Of a stretch of DNA of 64,000 nt, positions 47,455 to 56,095 are shown in pieces. A program made the position numbers and the translations under genes. The notes under the pieces are model-generated. The model was not told the DNA's origin. It saw nothing but the letters and a program-made list of their open reading frames with translations, and did no database searches. Position 1 is the first letter of the stretch, and each line of letters opens with the position of its first letter. The stretch is from Caulobacter sp. Root655 (GTDB taxonomy: Bacteria; Pseudomonadota; Alphaproteobacteria; Caulobacterales; Caulobacteraceae), in contig NZ_LMHC01000021.1 of NCBI RefSeq assembly GCF_001427665.1, positions 523,934 to 587,933 on the forward strand, given 5' to 3'.

Positions 47455-49185
47455 CTACCCCGCCGTCGCCACCTTGGCCCGCGGCCCGTCCAGGCCGTTC
47501 TTCAGCTTGGCCTCGGCGTCGGCCTTTTGCTTGGCGTCCGGCTCCAGGCTGAGCACGCGCTGCCACTGGTAGCGGGCCTCGACCTGGCGCCCGATCCGCC
47601 AATAGGCGTCGCCCAGGTGGCCGTTGACGTCGGGGTCGCCCGGCTCGAGCTCGACGGCCTGCTCCAGCTTGGCCACGGCGGTCTTGTAGTCGCCCTGGCG
47701 GTAGTAGCCCCAGCCCAGGGAGTCGAGCATTGCCCCAGACAGCGGCCGGGCGTCGACCGCCTTCTGGACCATGGCGATCGCCTCGGGCAGGCGCTGGCCG
47801 CGGTCGATCCAGGAGTAGCCCAGATAGTTCAGCAGGTCCGGCTCGTCGGGGCTGAGCTTGAGGGCCTGCAGCAGGTCGCGCTCGGCCTCGCCCCAACGCT
47901 CGGCGCGCTCCAGGGCGATGCCGCGCATGTACAGCAGGCGCCAGTCGGGCTTGGCGGCGTCGGCGGCGATCAGCGGATCCAGCACGGCCGCCGACTCGGC
48001 CCAGTGCTCGTTGGCTCGCAGGATGTCGGCATAGGCGATCTGAGCGTCGCGATCCTTGGGCGCGGCGGCCGCCGACTGCTGGGCCATGGCCACGGCCTTG
48101 GCCTTGTCGCCGGCGGTCTGGAAGCTCCAGGCCAGTTTGGATTGGGCGGCGGTGTAGCGCGTGGAGCTGGCGGGGACCTTGCCGTAGGCCTCGCGGGCCC
48201 CGGCCGCGTCGTCGTCCTGGGCCAGCAGGTCGCCGACCAGCAGCCAGGCGTCGTCGCGCTTGGGGTCCAGCCGCAGGGCCAGGCGCAGATAGGCCAGGCC
48301 GAACTGGCTCTGGCGCTCACTGGCGAAACTGGCCCCGCAAGCCACCAGCACATGGGCCGCCCCCTGGCGCAGGGTCGGCATGGCCGGCGCCGCGCCGCGA
48401 GCGGCCGCCCGGTCGCGCGCCCGCACCAGCGCCTGGTCGTCGGGCTCGCGGGCCAGGGTCGCGTCGTACAGCGCCACGGCCTCGCCGTGGCGCTTGCGCC
48501 GCTCCAGGAACTCGCCGTAGTCGCCCACGAACAGGCCTCGGGCGTTGTCCAGCGCCATCAGCGCCTTGTAGTCGGTCTCGGCCTCGTCATAGCGCTTGGC
48601 CCGCTCATAGAGGCGCGCCTGGCCCAGTTGGCCGAAATACTGCACGAACCGGTCGCCTTGAAGCTCGGGACGGACCACGGCGTCGGCGTCGTCGCCGGCC
48701 GCGGCGGCCAGCCAGGGCCCCAGCAGCACCGCGGCGGGACGATGGGGGAAACCGATGGCCTCGGCCTTGAGCAAGGCCTGGGCTTCCTTGCCCTTGTTGT
48801 CGGCCAGCAGGTCGACCACCCGGGTCAGAGCCCCCAGGCGGCGCACGGCCTCGCCGGCCTCGGGCCCGTGCGGGGCGATGGCGGCGGCGCGCTGCACGTC
48901 GCCGCCCAGCAGGGCCGCCGTGAAGGCGCGATCGCCCAGCACGCCCGGATCCTCGTCCAGCTCGCGCGCCTCGTTGAAATAACCGGCGGCCTGGACGTTG
49001 GAGCCGTTCTGCAGAGCCGCCTGGCCGGCCAGGAACTGGCCATAGGCCGAGCGCGACCCGCCCCAGCCAGGATCATTGGCGACCTCGCCGCGCAGCGACG
49101 GGCCGTCGGGGCCCGGCGCGGTGGCGGCGCAGGCGGTCAGGGCCGAGGCCGAAAGAAGGGCGATAAGCAGCTTGATACGCGTCAT
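47455..49185 (-). CDS. TPR-repeat lipoprotein
   Basis: A 576-residue protein with a lipoprotein signal: MTRIKLLIALLSASALTAC, the lipobox Cys being residue 19. The rest is tetratricopeptide repeats, best seen near the C-terminus (LLNYLGYSWIDRGQRLPEAI, then MLDSLGWGYYRQGDYKTAVA and DPDVNGHLGDAYWRIGR). The pattern of a long helical array on a lipid anchor suggests an envelope assembly or scaffold role. I start it at 49185 because this gives the lipoprotein signal; ten more residues are possible upstream. It lies 78 bp from ETF-QO on the same strand. Confidence 0.88.
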   Translation of the reverse strand: MTRIKLLIALLSASALTACAATAPGPDGPSLRGEVANDPGWGGSRSAYGQFLAGQAALQNGSNVQAAGYFNEARELDEDPGVLGDRAFTAALLGGDVQRAAAIAPHGPEAGEAVRRLGALTRVVDLLADNKGKEAQALLKAEAIGFPHRPAAVLLGPWLAAAAGDDADAVVRPELQGDRFVQYFGQLGQARLYERAKRYDEAETDYKALMALDNARGLFVGDYGEFLERRKRHGEAVALYDATLAREPDDQALVRARDRAAARGAAPAMPTLRQGAAHVLVACGASFASERQSQFGLAYLRLALRLDPKRDDAWLLVGDLLAQDDDAAGAREAYGKVPASSTRYTAAQSKLAWSFQTAGDKAKAVAMAQQSAAAAPKDRDAQIAYADILRANEHWAESAAVLDPLIAADAAKPDWRLLYMRGIALERAERWGEAERDLLQALKLSPDEPDLLNYLGYSWIDRGQRLPEAIAMVQKAVDARPLSGAMLDSLGWGYYRQGDYKTAVAKLEQAVELEPGDPDVNGHLGDAYWRIGRQVEARYQWQRVLSLEPDAKQKADAEAKLKNGLDGPRAKVATAG

Positions 49186-49263
49186 GCCCGCACCCTCATC
49201 GCTTTCCCGGCGCATCGCAAGACCAACGAGCGCGGTTCGAGCGATCGAACCGCGCCCTGCACG

Positions 49264-50937
49264 TCACATGTTCGGGTAGTTGGGCCCGCCGCCGCCCTCG
49301 GGCGTGGTCCAGACGATGTTCTGCGACGGATCCTTGATGTCGCAGGTTTTGCAATGGACGCAGTTCTGGGCGTTGATCTGGAAGCGCGGGTCGGTCCCCT
49401 GCTCGTTGTAGAGCACCTCGTAGACGCCCGCCGGACAGTAGAGCCGGGCCGGTTCGCCGTACTTGGGCAGGTTGACCGCGATCGGGATCGACGGGTCCTT
49501 CAGCGTCAGGTGGGCCGGCTGGTCTTCCTCGTGGTTGGTGGCCGAGATGAACACCGACGACAGCTTGTCGAAGCTGATCACGCCGTCCGGCTTGGGATAG
49601 ACCAGCGGCTTGTAGTCCTTGGCCAGCCCCGTCGAGGCGGCGTCGGTCTTGTGGTGCTTCATCGTGCCGAAGAACGAGAAGCCGCCGGTCAGGTGGGTCA
49701 CCCACATGTCGAACATGCCCAGCGCCCCGCCCAGGGCGGTGCCGAACTTGCCCAGCAGCGGCTTGGCGTTGCGGACGACCTTCAGCTCCTTGGCCACCCA
49801 CGAAGCCTCGTAGGCGGTCTGGTAATCGACCAGTTCGTCGCTGGCCCGGCCGGCCCCGATGGCCTTGAAGGCCTCCTCGGCGGCCAGCATGCCGGTCTTC
49901 ATGGCGTTATGGCTGCCCTTGATGCGCGGCACGTTGACGAAGCCGGCCGAGCAGCCGATCAGCACGCCGCCCGGGAAGGTCAGCTTCGGCACCGACTGGT
50001 AGCCGCCCTCGGTGATGGCCCGCGCGCCGTAGGCGATGCGCTTGCCGCCTTCCAGGTGCGGCTTGACCGCCGGGTGGTGCTTGAAGCGCTGGAACTCGTC
50101 GAACGGCGACAGCCAGGGGTTCTTGTAGTTGAGATGCACCACGTAGCCGATGGACACGTAGTTGTCCCCGAAGTGGTACATGAAGCTGCCGCCGCCGGTC
50201 TGGTTGTCCAGCGGCCAGCCAGTGGTGTGTTCGACCAGGCCGGGCTGGTGCTTTTCTGGCGGCACCTGCCACAGTTCCTTGATGCCGATGCCGAACTTCT
50301 GCGGCGACTTGCCGGCCGACAGGTCGAACTTGGCGATCAACTGCTTGGCCAGCGAGCCGCGCACGCCCTCGGCGATGAACACGTACTTGCCGTGCAGTTC
50401 CATGCCCGGCTGGTAGTCGGGCTTGTGGTGGCCGTCCTTGGCGACGCCGACCACGCCGACGACCACGCCCTTCAGCGAACCGTCGTCGTTCCAGACCATG
50501 TCCGAGGCGGCGAAGCCCGGATAGATCTCGACGCCCAGCTCCTCGGCCTGGGTCGCCAGCCAGCGCGAGACATTGCCCAGCGAGGCGATGTAGCAGCCGT
50601 GATTGTGCATGAACGGCGGCATGGCGAACATCGGCAGAGCCAGGTCGCCCTGCGGGCCCAGCAACCGGAAGCGGTCCGTGGTGACCGGCGTCTCCAGCGG
50701 CGCGCCGCGTTCCTTCCAGTCGGGGAACAGCTCGGCCAGGCCCTTGGGGTCGATCACCGCGCCGGACAGGATGTGGGCCCCGACCTCTGAGCCCTTTTCC
50801 AGCACCGCCACCGAGACCTCGGATCCGGCCTGGGCGGCCAGTTGCTTGAGCCGAATGGCGGCCGAAAGGCCCGCCGGTCCGCCGCCGACGATGACGACGT
50901 CGTATTCCATCGACTCGCGTTCGAGCTCTTCGCTCAT
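49264..50937 (-). CDS. electron transfer flavoprotein-ubiquinone oxidoreductase
   Basis: A 557-residue ETF-QO that passes electrons from acyl-CoA and amino-acid dehydrogenases, through ETF, to ubiquinone at the inner membrane. The FAD fold is YDVVIVGGGPAGLSAAIRLKQ. The C-terminal ferredoxin-like domain carries the [4Fe-4S] ligands in ARLYCPAGVYEV and NCVHCKTCDIKDPSQNI, and ends GGGPNYPNM as in the family. I start it at the ATG at 50937, which follows GGGAG; the longer frame overlaps the divergent DNA glycosylase gene. etfA/etfB are not in the window. Confidence 0.95.
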   Translation of the reverse strand: MSEELERESMEYDVVIVGGGPAGLSAAIRLKQLAAQAGSEVSVAVLEKGSEVGAHILSGAVIDPKGLAELFPDWKERGAPLETPVTTDRFRLLGPQGDLALPMFAMPPFMHNHGCYIASLGNVSRWLATQAEELGVEIYPGFAASDMVWNDDGSLKGVVVGVVGVAKDGHHKPDYQPGMELHGKYVFIAEGVRGSLAKQLIAKFDLSAGKSPQKFGIGIKELWQVPPEKHQPGLVEHTTGWPLDNQTGGGSFMYHFGDNYVSIGYVVHLNYKNPWLSPFDEFQRFKHHPAVKPHLEGGKRIAYGARAITEGGYQSVPKLTFPGGVLIGCSAGFVNVPRIKGSHNAMKTGMLAAEEAFKAIGAGRASDELVDYQTAYEASWVAKELKVVRNAKPLLGKFGTALGGALGMFDMWVTHLTGGFSFFGTMKHHKTDAASTGLAKDYKPLVYPKPDGVISFDKLSSVFISATNHEEDQPAHLTLKDPSIPIAVNLPKYGEPARLYCPAGVYEVLYNEQGTDPRFQINAQNCVHCKTCDIKDPSQNIVWTTPEGGGGPNYPNM

Positions 50938-51111
50938 GGCATCTCCCGCCCCGGGCGCACGCGGCCCGTGTTCTTGCTGCTTGAGTCGAAGCTTATCGTG
51001 ACGTGACGCCGGGGTGGTCAAGAATAAACGCGTGTTTTTTGCTGCATTGCAGCGATGAAATCGCGGCCGTGCGGCGTGGCGGCATACGGAAGATCGTATA
51101 AAGAGGAGCGT

Positions 51112-51933
51112 ATGGACCTCGCCGTCGATCCGCGCGCCGTGGAAAGCCTGCTCGCCTTCTGGGCCGATGCGGGCGTCGAGGCCTCGTACGCCGACGCGCC
51201 GATCGACCGCCTGGCCGAGGGCGCGGCCCTGCTGCGGGCCCGTAGCCAACCGCCGCCGCCCGTGGCCGTCGCACCGGTCACGACGCCGGCTTTCGGTCGC
51301 GGACCCGACCTGGGCGCCGTGGTCGCACAGGCCAAGGCGCTGGCCGCCGCCTGCGCCGACCTGCCCGCCCTGGCCGCCGCCATCGCCGCCTTCGACGGCT
51401 GCCCGCTGAAGACCCAGGGCGCCCGCCAGGCCGTGGTGTCGCGCGGTCCCGCCGATGCGTCCCTGATGATCATCGGCGAGGCGCCCGGCGCCGACGAGGA
51501 CGCGCGGGGGGAACCGTTCGTCGGCAAGGCCGGCCAGCTTCTGGACCGCATGCTGAAGGCCGCCGGCCTGCTGGACCGCGCCTTCGTCACCAACACGGTG
51601 TTCTGGCGTCCGCCCGGCAACCGCACCCCGACCCCGCAGGAACAGGCCGCCTGCGCCCCGTTCCTGGAACGGGCCATCGAACTGGTGCGGCCGAAGATCC
51701 TGCTGCTGGTCGGCGGCGCCTCGGCCAAGAGCCTGCTGCGCCGCGAGGAAGGCATTTTGTCGCTGCGCGGACGCTGGTTCGAATGGACCTCCAGCGACGG
51801 CGCGAGCGAACTCCCGGCCTTGCCCACCTTGCATCCGGCCTTCCTGCTGCGCCAACCGGCGGCCAAGAAGAAGGCCTGGACCGACATGCTTATGCTCAGC
51901 GAGAGGCTTGATCGGCCGGAGCGTCCCCACTAG
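51112..51933 (+). CDS. uracil-DNA glycosylase, family 4-like, with altered Fe-S ligands
   Basis: A 273-residue DNA glycosylase. The active-site motif GEAPGADEDARGEPFVGKAGQLLD and the HPAFLLRQP loop place it near family 4 UDG. Family 4 enzymes hold a [4Fe-4S] cluster with four Cys. Here the likely equivalents are Phe94, Cys97 (AFDGCPLK), Trp145 (NTVFWRPPGN) and Cys161, so two of four are missing and a normal cluster seems unlikely. I recall similar alphaproteobacterial proteins, so this is a subfamily trait rather than damage. An N-terminal region of about 90 residues is low complexity. AGGAG stands 6 bp before the ATG. Confidence 0.88.
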   Translation: MDLAVDPRAVESLLAFWADAGVEASYADAPIDRLAEGAALLRARSQPPPPVAVAPVTTPAFGRGPDLGAVVAQAKALAAACADLPALAAAIAAFDGCPLKTQGARQAVVSRGPADASLMIIGEAPGADEDARGEPFVGKAGQLLDRMLKAAGLLDRAFVTNTVFWRPPGNRTPTPQEQAACAPFLERAIELVRPKILLLVGGASAKSLLRREEGILSLRGRWFEWTSSDGASELPALPTLHPAFLLRQPAAKKKAWTDMLMLSERLDRPERPH

Positions 51934-51998
51934 AGATTCGGGCGACCAGTTGAACGGGACGCGTCGGGGACCCTTCGGGGGCGGGGCGCGGAAACGCA

Positions 51999-53549
51999 TT
52001 GCAGCACATCGCTCGCCCTCTGGCCGTGTTCTCGGCCTTCGTGTTTTGCCTCCTGGCCGCCTTCAGCGTCCATGCGTCGGCGCTCGAACCGCTGTCGGAC
52101 AGCGACGCCCGCTACTACCGCGCCGCCTTCGCGGCCTCCGATCGCGGTGACTTCGACGCCGCCGAGGCCGCCCTGGCCAACGCTCGCGACAAGAGCCTGA
52201 TCGGCCGCCTGGAATTCTCCAAGGTCATGCACCCGCGCGCCTACGCGGCCGACTATGAAGCGCTGAACGGTTGGCTGGCGCGCTACAGCGACCAGGCGGG
52301 CGCCGACCGGGTCTACGCCCTGGCCGTCAAGCGCAAGCCGGCCAGGGTCGCGGCCCCGAAAATCCCGGCTCTGTTCGTGACCAGCGCCAAGGGCCCCGCC
52401 CCGGCCGACAAGGCCCGCGCCGCCCGCGAGGCCTACTATTCCGGCGACGTGAGAAAGGCCCTGGGCCTGGCCCAGACGGCCGGCGAGCCGTGGATCGCCG
52501 GCCTGGCCGCCTTCCGCCTGCAGTCCTACGCCCAGGCCCGAAGCTATTTCGAGCGCGTCGCCGACGACGACCAGCAGGACGAATGGCTGCGCTCGGCGGC
52601 CTCGTTCTGGGCCGCCCGTTCGGCGGCGGCCGGCGGCCAGACCGCCGATGTCGAGGACCTGCTCAGCGCCGCCGCCCGCGCGCCCCAGACCTTCTACGGC
52701 ATGATCGCCGCCCGCCAGTTGGCCCTGTCCGGCGCCGCCCTGGCCCAGGACGACCCGATCGCCGCCCTGCTGACCAAGGTCGCCTATGAGGGGCCGGACG
52801 TCGCGTCGCTGAGCCGCCTGCTGGCCGCCGACCCGCGCGCCCGCCGCGCCGCCGCCCTGGCCCAGGTTGGCCGCTGGGCCGACGCCGGCCAGGAACTGCG
52901 CGCCGGCCTGTCCCTGGCCAGCGACGACGCCAAGGCTCGCGGCGACTGGACCGCCCTGGCCCTGGCCCTCAACGAGAAGGCCCCGCTGAACGCCGGCCGG
53001 CCGGCCAAGCGCGTGGGCGGCGAGGACTATCCCCTGCCCCTGCTGGAGCCCAAGGGCGGTTTCACCATCCACAAGGCCATGGTCTACGCCCTGGTGCGCC
53101 AGGAAAGCCGCTTCGACCCCTACGCCGTGTCGGGCTCCGGCGCGGTGGGCCTGATGCAGCTGATGCCGGTCGCCGCGGCCCGCGCGGCCGGCGACGACAA
53201 GCTGCTGGTCGACAACAGCCCGCTGCTCGATCCGGGCTTCAACCTGCGGGTCGGCCAGGACTATTTCACCTGGCTGATGGACCGGGGCCTGCAGAGCCCC
53301 GACGTGCTGCGCGCCGTGGCGGCCTATAACGGCGGCCCGGGCACCCTGCTGAAGCTGCAGGAACAAATGGGCGCCGACTGCGACAGCCTGCTGCTGATCG
53401 AGAGCCTGCCGGCCCAGGAAACCCGCAACTATGTCGAGAAGGTCATGGCCTCGTACTGGACCTACCGCAAGCTGCTCGGAGCCGAGACCCAGACCCTGGA
53501 CGCTGTGGCCAGCGGCGCGCGGGTGATCGATTTCCGGCTGGACCAGTAG
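51999..53549 (+). CDS. lytic transglycosylase (SLT domain)
   Basis: A 516-residue soluble-lytic-transglycosylase-like enzyme, cleaving peptidoglycan in the periplasm. An N-terminal signal sequence (RPLAVFSAFVFCLLAAFSVHASA) is followed by a long helical, TPR-like region. The SLT domain is at about residues 350-490: catalytic Glu in ALVRQESRFDPYAVSGSGAVGLMQLMP, then VAAYNGGPG and ETRNYVEKVMASY. The start is uncertain: TTG at 51999 fits the signal peptide, and a downstream GTG (52024) is possible. It follows the DNA glycosylase gene by 65 bp on the same strand. Confidence 0.9.
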   Translation: MQHIARPLAVFSAFVFCLLAAFSVHASALEPLSDSDARYYRAAFAASDRGDFDAAEAALANARDKSLIGRLEFSKVMHPRAYAADYEALNGWLARYSDQAGADRVYALAVKRKPARVAAPKIPALFVTSAKGPAPADKARAAREAYYSGDVRKALGLAQTAGEPWIAGLAAFRLQSYAQARSYFERVADDDQQDEWLRSAASFWAARSAAAGGQTADVEDLLSAAARAPQTFYGMIAARQLALSGAALAQDDPIAALLTKVAYEGPDVASLSRLLAADPRARRAAALAQVGRWADAGQELRAGLSLASDDAKARGDWTALALALNEKAPLNAGRPAKRVGGEDYPLPLLEPKGGFTIHKAMVYALVRQESRFDPYAVSGSGAVGLMQLMPVAAARAAGDDKLLVDNSPLLDPGFNLRVGQDYFTWLMDRGLQSPDVLRAVAAYNGGPGTLLKLQEQMGADCDSLLLIESLPAQETRNYVEKVMASYWTYRKLLGAETQTLDAVASGARVIDFRLDQ

Positions 53550-53590
53550 GCCCTGTGACAGCCTCTACCGCTCGCTCCCTGAAGGAATCC

Positions 53591-53938
53591 GTGCGGTTTT
53601 GGTGGCTCCTCAACGGCGAGCGTGCTGGGCTGGTTATCGTCGTCCTCGTGCTGGCCGCCATCTTGGTGCTGTTCCGCCCCGTGGGCCATTCGATCCCGCT
53701 CACCGGTGTCGTCACCGCCATCAATGTTCAGGGCGGAAAGATGCAGCCTGCGTTCAACGCCTGGGTCGATCTCGGCGGAAGCCAGACCGTCGTTGGGCTA
53801 CCAGCCCAACACGGATGCGTTGTGGGCTCGCGCATCGCGCTGCGGAAGGCCCGCTTCTCGTTCGCCCAGCATTACTTCGGCGAGCATTATGCCATTTCGG
53901 GCCATGGATGCGACGTCCGGCCGGCGACCGGGCAATAA
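53591..53938 (+). CDS. small membrane-anchored protein of unknown function
   Basis: A 115-residue protein with one N-terminal membrane segment (AGLVIVVLVLAAILVLF) and a mature part of about 80 residues. The GTG at 53591 is preceded by AAGGA with 4-bp spacing, so I prefer it to the GTG at 53555, which also keeps the frame. The soluble part has two Cys (QHGCVVG, GHGCDVR) and no named domain. It lies just after the transglycosylase and ends 3 bp before the convergent glycosyltransferase gene. Possibly periplasmic. Confidence 0.65.
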   Translation: MRFWWLLNGERAGLVIVVLVLAAILVLFRPVGHSIPLTGVVTAINVQGGKMQPAFNAWVDLGGSQTVVGLPAQHGCVVGSRIALRKARFSFAQHYFGEHYAISGHGCDVRPATGQ

Positions 53939-53941
53939 GGA

Positions 53942-54427
53942 TCAGACCCGAAGCCGCACGGCCCTAGGCTTCAGCCGTCCCAGCGACGCCTTCAGCGGAT
54001 CGCCGCCGGGCCTGAAGCCGCCCGCCGCCTCGATGGCCTCCAGCTTGACCAGGACCGCCAGGAGACGCCCCGGCAGGCCCAGCGGTCCCGGCGCGGCGAT
54101 CCACGCCGGCTTGCCGCCCCCGCCCGCCAGGTGCGCCTCGACCGGGACGCGCCACGCTTCCGGCAAGGACAGGTCCTCGCCCAACGCCAGGATCCAGCTT
54201 CCCCGGGCCGTCGCAACGCCGGCCGCCAGCCGCGTCCCGGCGTCGCCCAGGACCTGGACGACCCGCGCGCCGCTGTCCTCGGCGATGGCCAGGGTGGCGT
54301 CGGTCGAGCCGGCGTCGGCGAACACCACCTCCTTGACCAGGCCGTCGACGGCGGCGGGCACCAGGAGGGTCAGGACCTGGACCAGGCGGGCGGCGCTGTC
54401 GCGGGTGGGCAGGATGACGGAGATCAT
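53942..54427 (-). CDS. short glycosyltransferase family 2 protein
   Basis: A 161-residue protein whose N-terminus is a GT-A nucleotide-sugar-binding half: MISVILPTRDSAARLVQVLTLLVP, then VKEVVFADAGSTDATLAIAED with the DxG/STD pattern. The remaining half, with the catalytic base region, is shorter than in full GT2 enzymes (220 residues or more) and ends in a basic LKPRAVRLRV. It may be a truncated or regulatory form. No carbohydrate gene cluster surrounds it. Confidence 0.75.
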   Translation of the reverse strand: MISVILPTRDSAARLVQVLTLLVPAAVDGLVKEVVFADAGSTDATLAIAEDSGARVVQVLGDAGTRLAAGVATARGSWILALGEDLSLPEAWRVPVEAHLAGGGGKPAWIAAPGPLGLPGRLLAVLVKLEAIEAAGGFRPGGDPLKASLGRLKPRAVRLRV

Positions 54428-54482
54428 GGCCCTGCTTCAGGGGATTGCGAGGCGGAGGTCAAGACCTGAGACCACCTCTCCG

Positions 54483-54587
54483 CTGTCATCCCGGGCGTAG
54501 CGCAGCGAAGACCCGGGACCGACGCCTGAGCGCAGGCGCTTCCGGCGGTCCCGGATCTTCGCGCTACGCGCTCGTCCGGGATGACAG
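54483..54587. repeat. long REP-like inverted repeat, copy 2 of a 105-bp type
   Basis: Same outer arms (CTGTCATCCCGG / CCGGGATGACAG) and length as the element at 47308-47412, with internal GTAGCG...CGCTAC and GGGACCG...CGGTCCC arms. It lies 9 bp from the radical SAM stop and 56 bp from the glycosyltransferase start. Confidence 0.85.
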
Positions 54588-54596
54588 ATGGGACGC

Positions 54597-55688
54597 TCAA
54601 AATAGCGACAACTGATCCCCCGCCTTGGCCGGAACCTTGAACTGGCTCAGGTCCAGCGGTTCCAGCTTGCGATCCAGCCCGAACCGCTTGCGGGCCAGGT
54701 GGAAGCGCTGGCTCATCACCTCGGCCACCGGGCCTTCTCCTGTCATCCGCTTGCCCCACTCGGAGCTGTAGGCGGCCCCGCCGCGCATCTGGCGGATCAG
54801 CGACATCACCCGCTTGGCGCGGTCGGGGTGTTCGGCCGCCAGCCATTCCTCGAACAGGTCCTTGATCTCCAGCGGCAGGCGCAGGGCAACATAGCCGGCC
54901 GTGGTGGCCCCGGCGGCGGCGGCGGCCTCGAGCACGCCTTCCATCTCATGGTCGTTCAGCGACGGGATCGAGGGCGCGAACATCACCGTGGTCGGCACGC
55001 CGGCGGCGACCAGCTGGCGCACGGCGTCCAGCCGGCGCTTGGGCGTCGCCGCCCGGGGCTCCATGCTGCGCGACAGCCGGTGGTCCAGACTGGTGATCGA
55101 CACCGCCGCCCGCGCCAGCCCCGCCTGGCCCAGCGGCCCCAGCAGGTCGAGGTCGCGGGTGATCAGGGCCGACTTGGTGATGATCGTGAACGGGTGGCGA
55201 AACCGGCCCAGCGTCTCGATCACCGCCCGCGTCACCCGCAGCTGGCGCTCGTCGGGCTGGTAGGGATCGGTGTCGCCGCCGACGTGGATGACCTTGGGCA
55301 CGTATTTCGGCTTGGAGAGTTCGCGCTCCAGCAGCTTGCCGGCCTCGGGCTTGAAATAGATCCTGGTCTCGAAATCCAGGCCCGGCGAATGACCCAGATA
55401 GGCGTGGGCCGGGCGGGCGTAGCAGTAGATGCAGCCGTGGCTGCAGCCGCGATAGGGGTTGATCGAGCTCTCGAACCCGACGTCGGGGCTGTCGTTGCGG
55501 GCGATGATGCTGCGCGACTTCATCGGCTGCAGCGTGGTGGCGATCTGGGCCGGCTCCTCCTCCTCGCCCCAGCCGTCGTCGAAGGCTTCGCTGACCTGGG
55601 ATTCGAAGCGGCCGGTGCGGTTGGACTTGGCCCCGCGCCCACGGGCGGCGAGCGGAGGGTGACCGGGAAGGTTGGCGGGAGCGACCAT
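54597..55688 (-). CDS. PA0069-family radical SAM protein, predicted SOS regulated
   Basis: A 363-residue radical SAM enzyme with the cluster motif CSHGCIYC (Cys82, Cys86, Cys89) and family-specific blocks VGFESSINPYRG and HPFTIITKSALITRDLDLL. The PA0069 group resembles spore photoproduct lyase in outline, but its reaction is not known to me. I choose the ATG at 55688: the ATG at 55718 lies inside a LexA-type box (55713-55727), which would then sit 24 bp upstream of the true start. SOS control would suggest a DNA-repair or damage role. Confidence 0.9.
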   Translation of the reverse strand: MVAPANLPGHPPLAARGRGAKSNRTGRFESQVSEAFDDGWGEEEEPAQIATTLQPMKSRSIIARNDSPDVGFESSINPYRGCSHGCIYCYARPAHAYLGHSPGLDFETRIYFKPEAGKLLERELSKPKYVPKVIHVGGDTDPYQPDERQLRVTRAVIETLGRFRHPFTIITKSALITRDLDLLGPLGQAGLARAAVSITSLDHRLSRSMEPRAATPKRRLDAVRQLVAAGVPTTVMFAPSIPSLNDHEMEGVLEAAAAAGATTAGYVALRLPLEIKDLFEEWLAAEHPDRAKRVMSLIRQMRGGAAYSSEWGKRMTGEGPVAEVMSQRFHLARKRFGLDRKLEPLDLSQFKVPAKAGDQLSLF

Positions 55689-55712
55689 GGATCGATCATG
55701 AACCGACAACGA

Positions 55713-55727
55713 GAACATTTCAAGAAC
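55713..55727 (-). promoter_or_regulatory. LexA (SOS) box
   Basis: Read on the minus strand this is GTTCTTGAAATGTTC, the alphaproteobacterial LexA pattern GTTC-N7-GTTC. It lies 24 bp upstream of the chosen start of the radical SAM gene and in the divergent gap before the small 51-residue gene. Confidence 0.75.
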
Positions 55728-55887
55728 ACAAGACGTCGCGCCACGGAGGCGACCGCGTGTTTTGCAGGCGCCGCCCAGCGGTTCGCCCTATCCGCGCAAC
55801 GCGCCGGCTGACAGCGAACCCAGGCCGTGCAAACCTCGCGGCGAGGCTTGGCGACCGTCGCCGGGCCCCTCGCAGCCTGAGGCTCCC

Positions 55888-56043
55888 ATGACCACCAAGC
55901 CCCCCGAAGATGGCCCCGACGCCGAGGTCGAAGCCCCGCACGTCGCCAAGGTCGGCGTCATCGACACCGGCCACAACGTCACCAGCGCCTTCGACGAGCC
56001 GATCAACGGCCTGATCGCCGACCTGGCCGACGGCGACGCCTGA
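55888..56043 (+). CDS. small acidic protein, 51 residues
   Basis: A 51-residue acidic protein (EDGPDAEVEAPHVAKVGVID, then FDEPINGLIADLADGDA) with no signal peptide, no Cys and no named domain. The ATG at 55888 opens a plausible reading frame whose codon use is like its neighbours. Some frame extends upstream to 55762 but looks like non-coding proline-rich sequence. A strong inverted repeat follows 9 bp after the stop. It could be a regulator or partner protein; I cannot say. Confidence 0.5.
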   Translation: MTTKPPEDGPDAEVEAPHVAKVGVIDTGHNVTSAFDEPINGLIADLADGDA

Positions 56044-56052
56044 CGCCTTTCC

Positions 56053-56095
56053 GAACCATCGCGTTTCGCCCCCCGGGCGCGAAACGCGATGGTTC
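56053..56095. repeat. 16-17 bp perfect inverted repeat downstream of the small acidic gene
   Basis: GAACCATCGCGTTTCG (56053-56068) and its exact complement CGAAACGCGATGGTTC (56080-56095) enclose an 11-nt loop; one more C-G pair extends the stem. No T-tract follows, so it is a terminator-like hairpin without the usual tail. It might be a regulator site or an RNA 3' end. Confidence 0.65.

Noticed and set aside
47452..50790. A 1112-residue open frame on the plus strand
   Set aside because: It runs opposite the TPR lipoprotein and ETF-QO genes, both strongly supported. Its sequence is low-complexity and rich in Gly, Ala, Val, Gln and His, typical of the antisense of high-GC genes.
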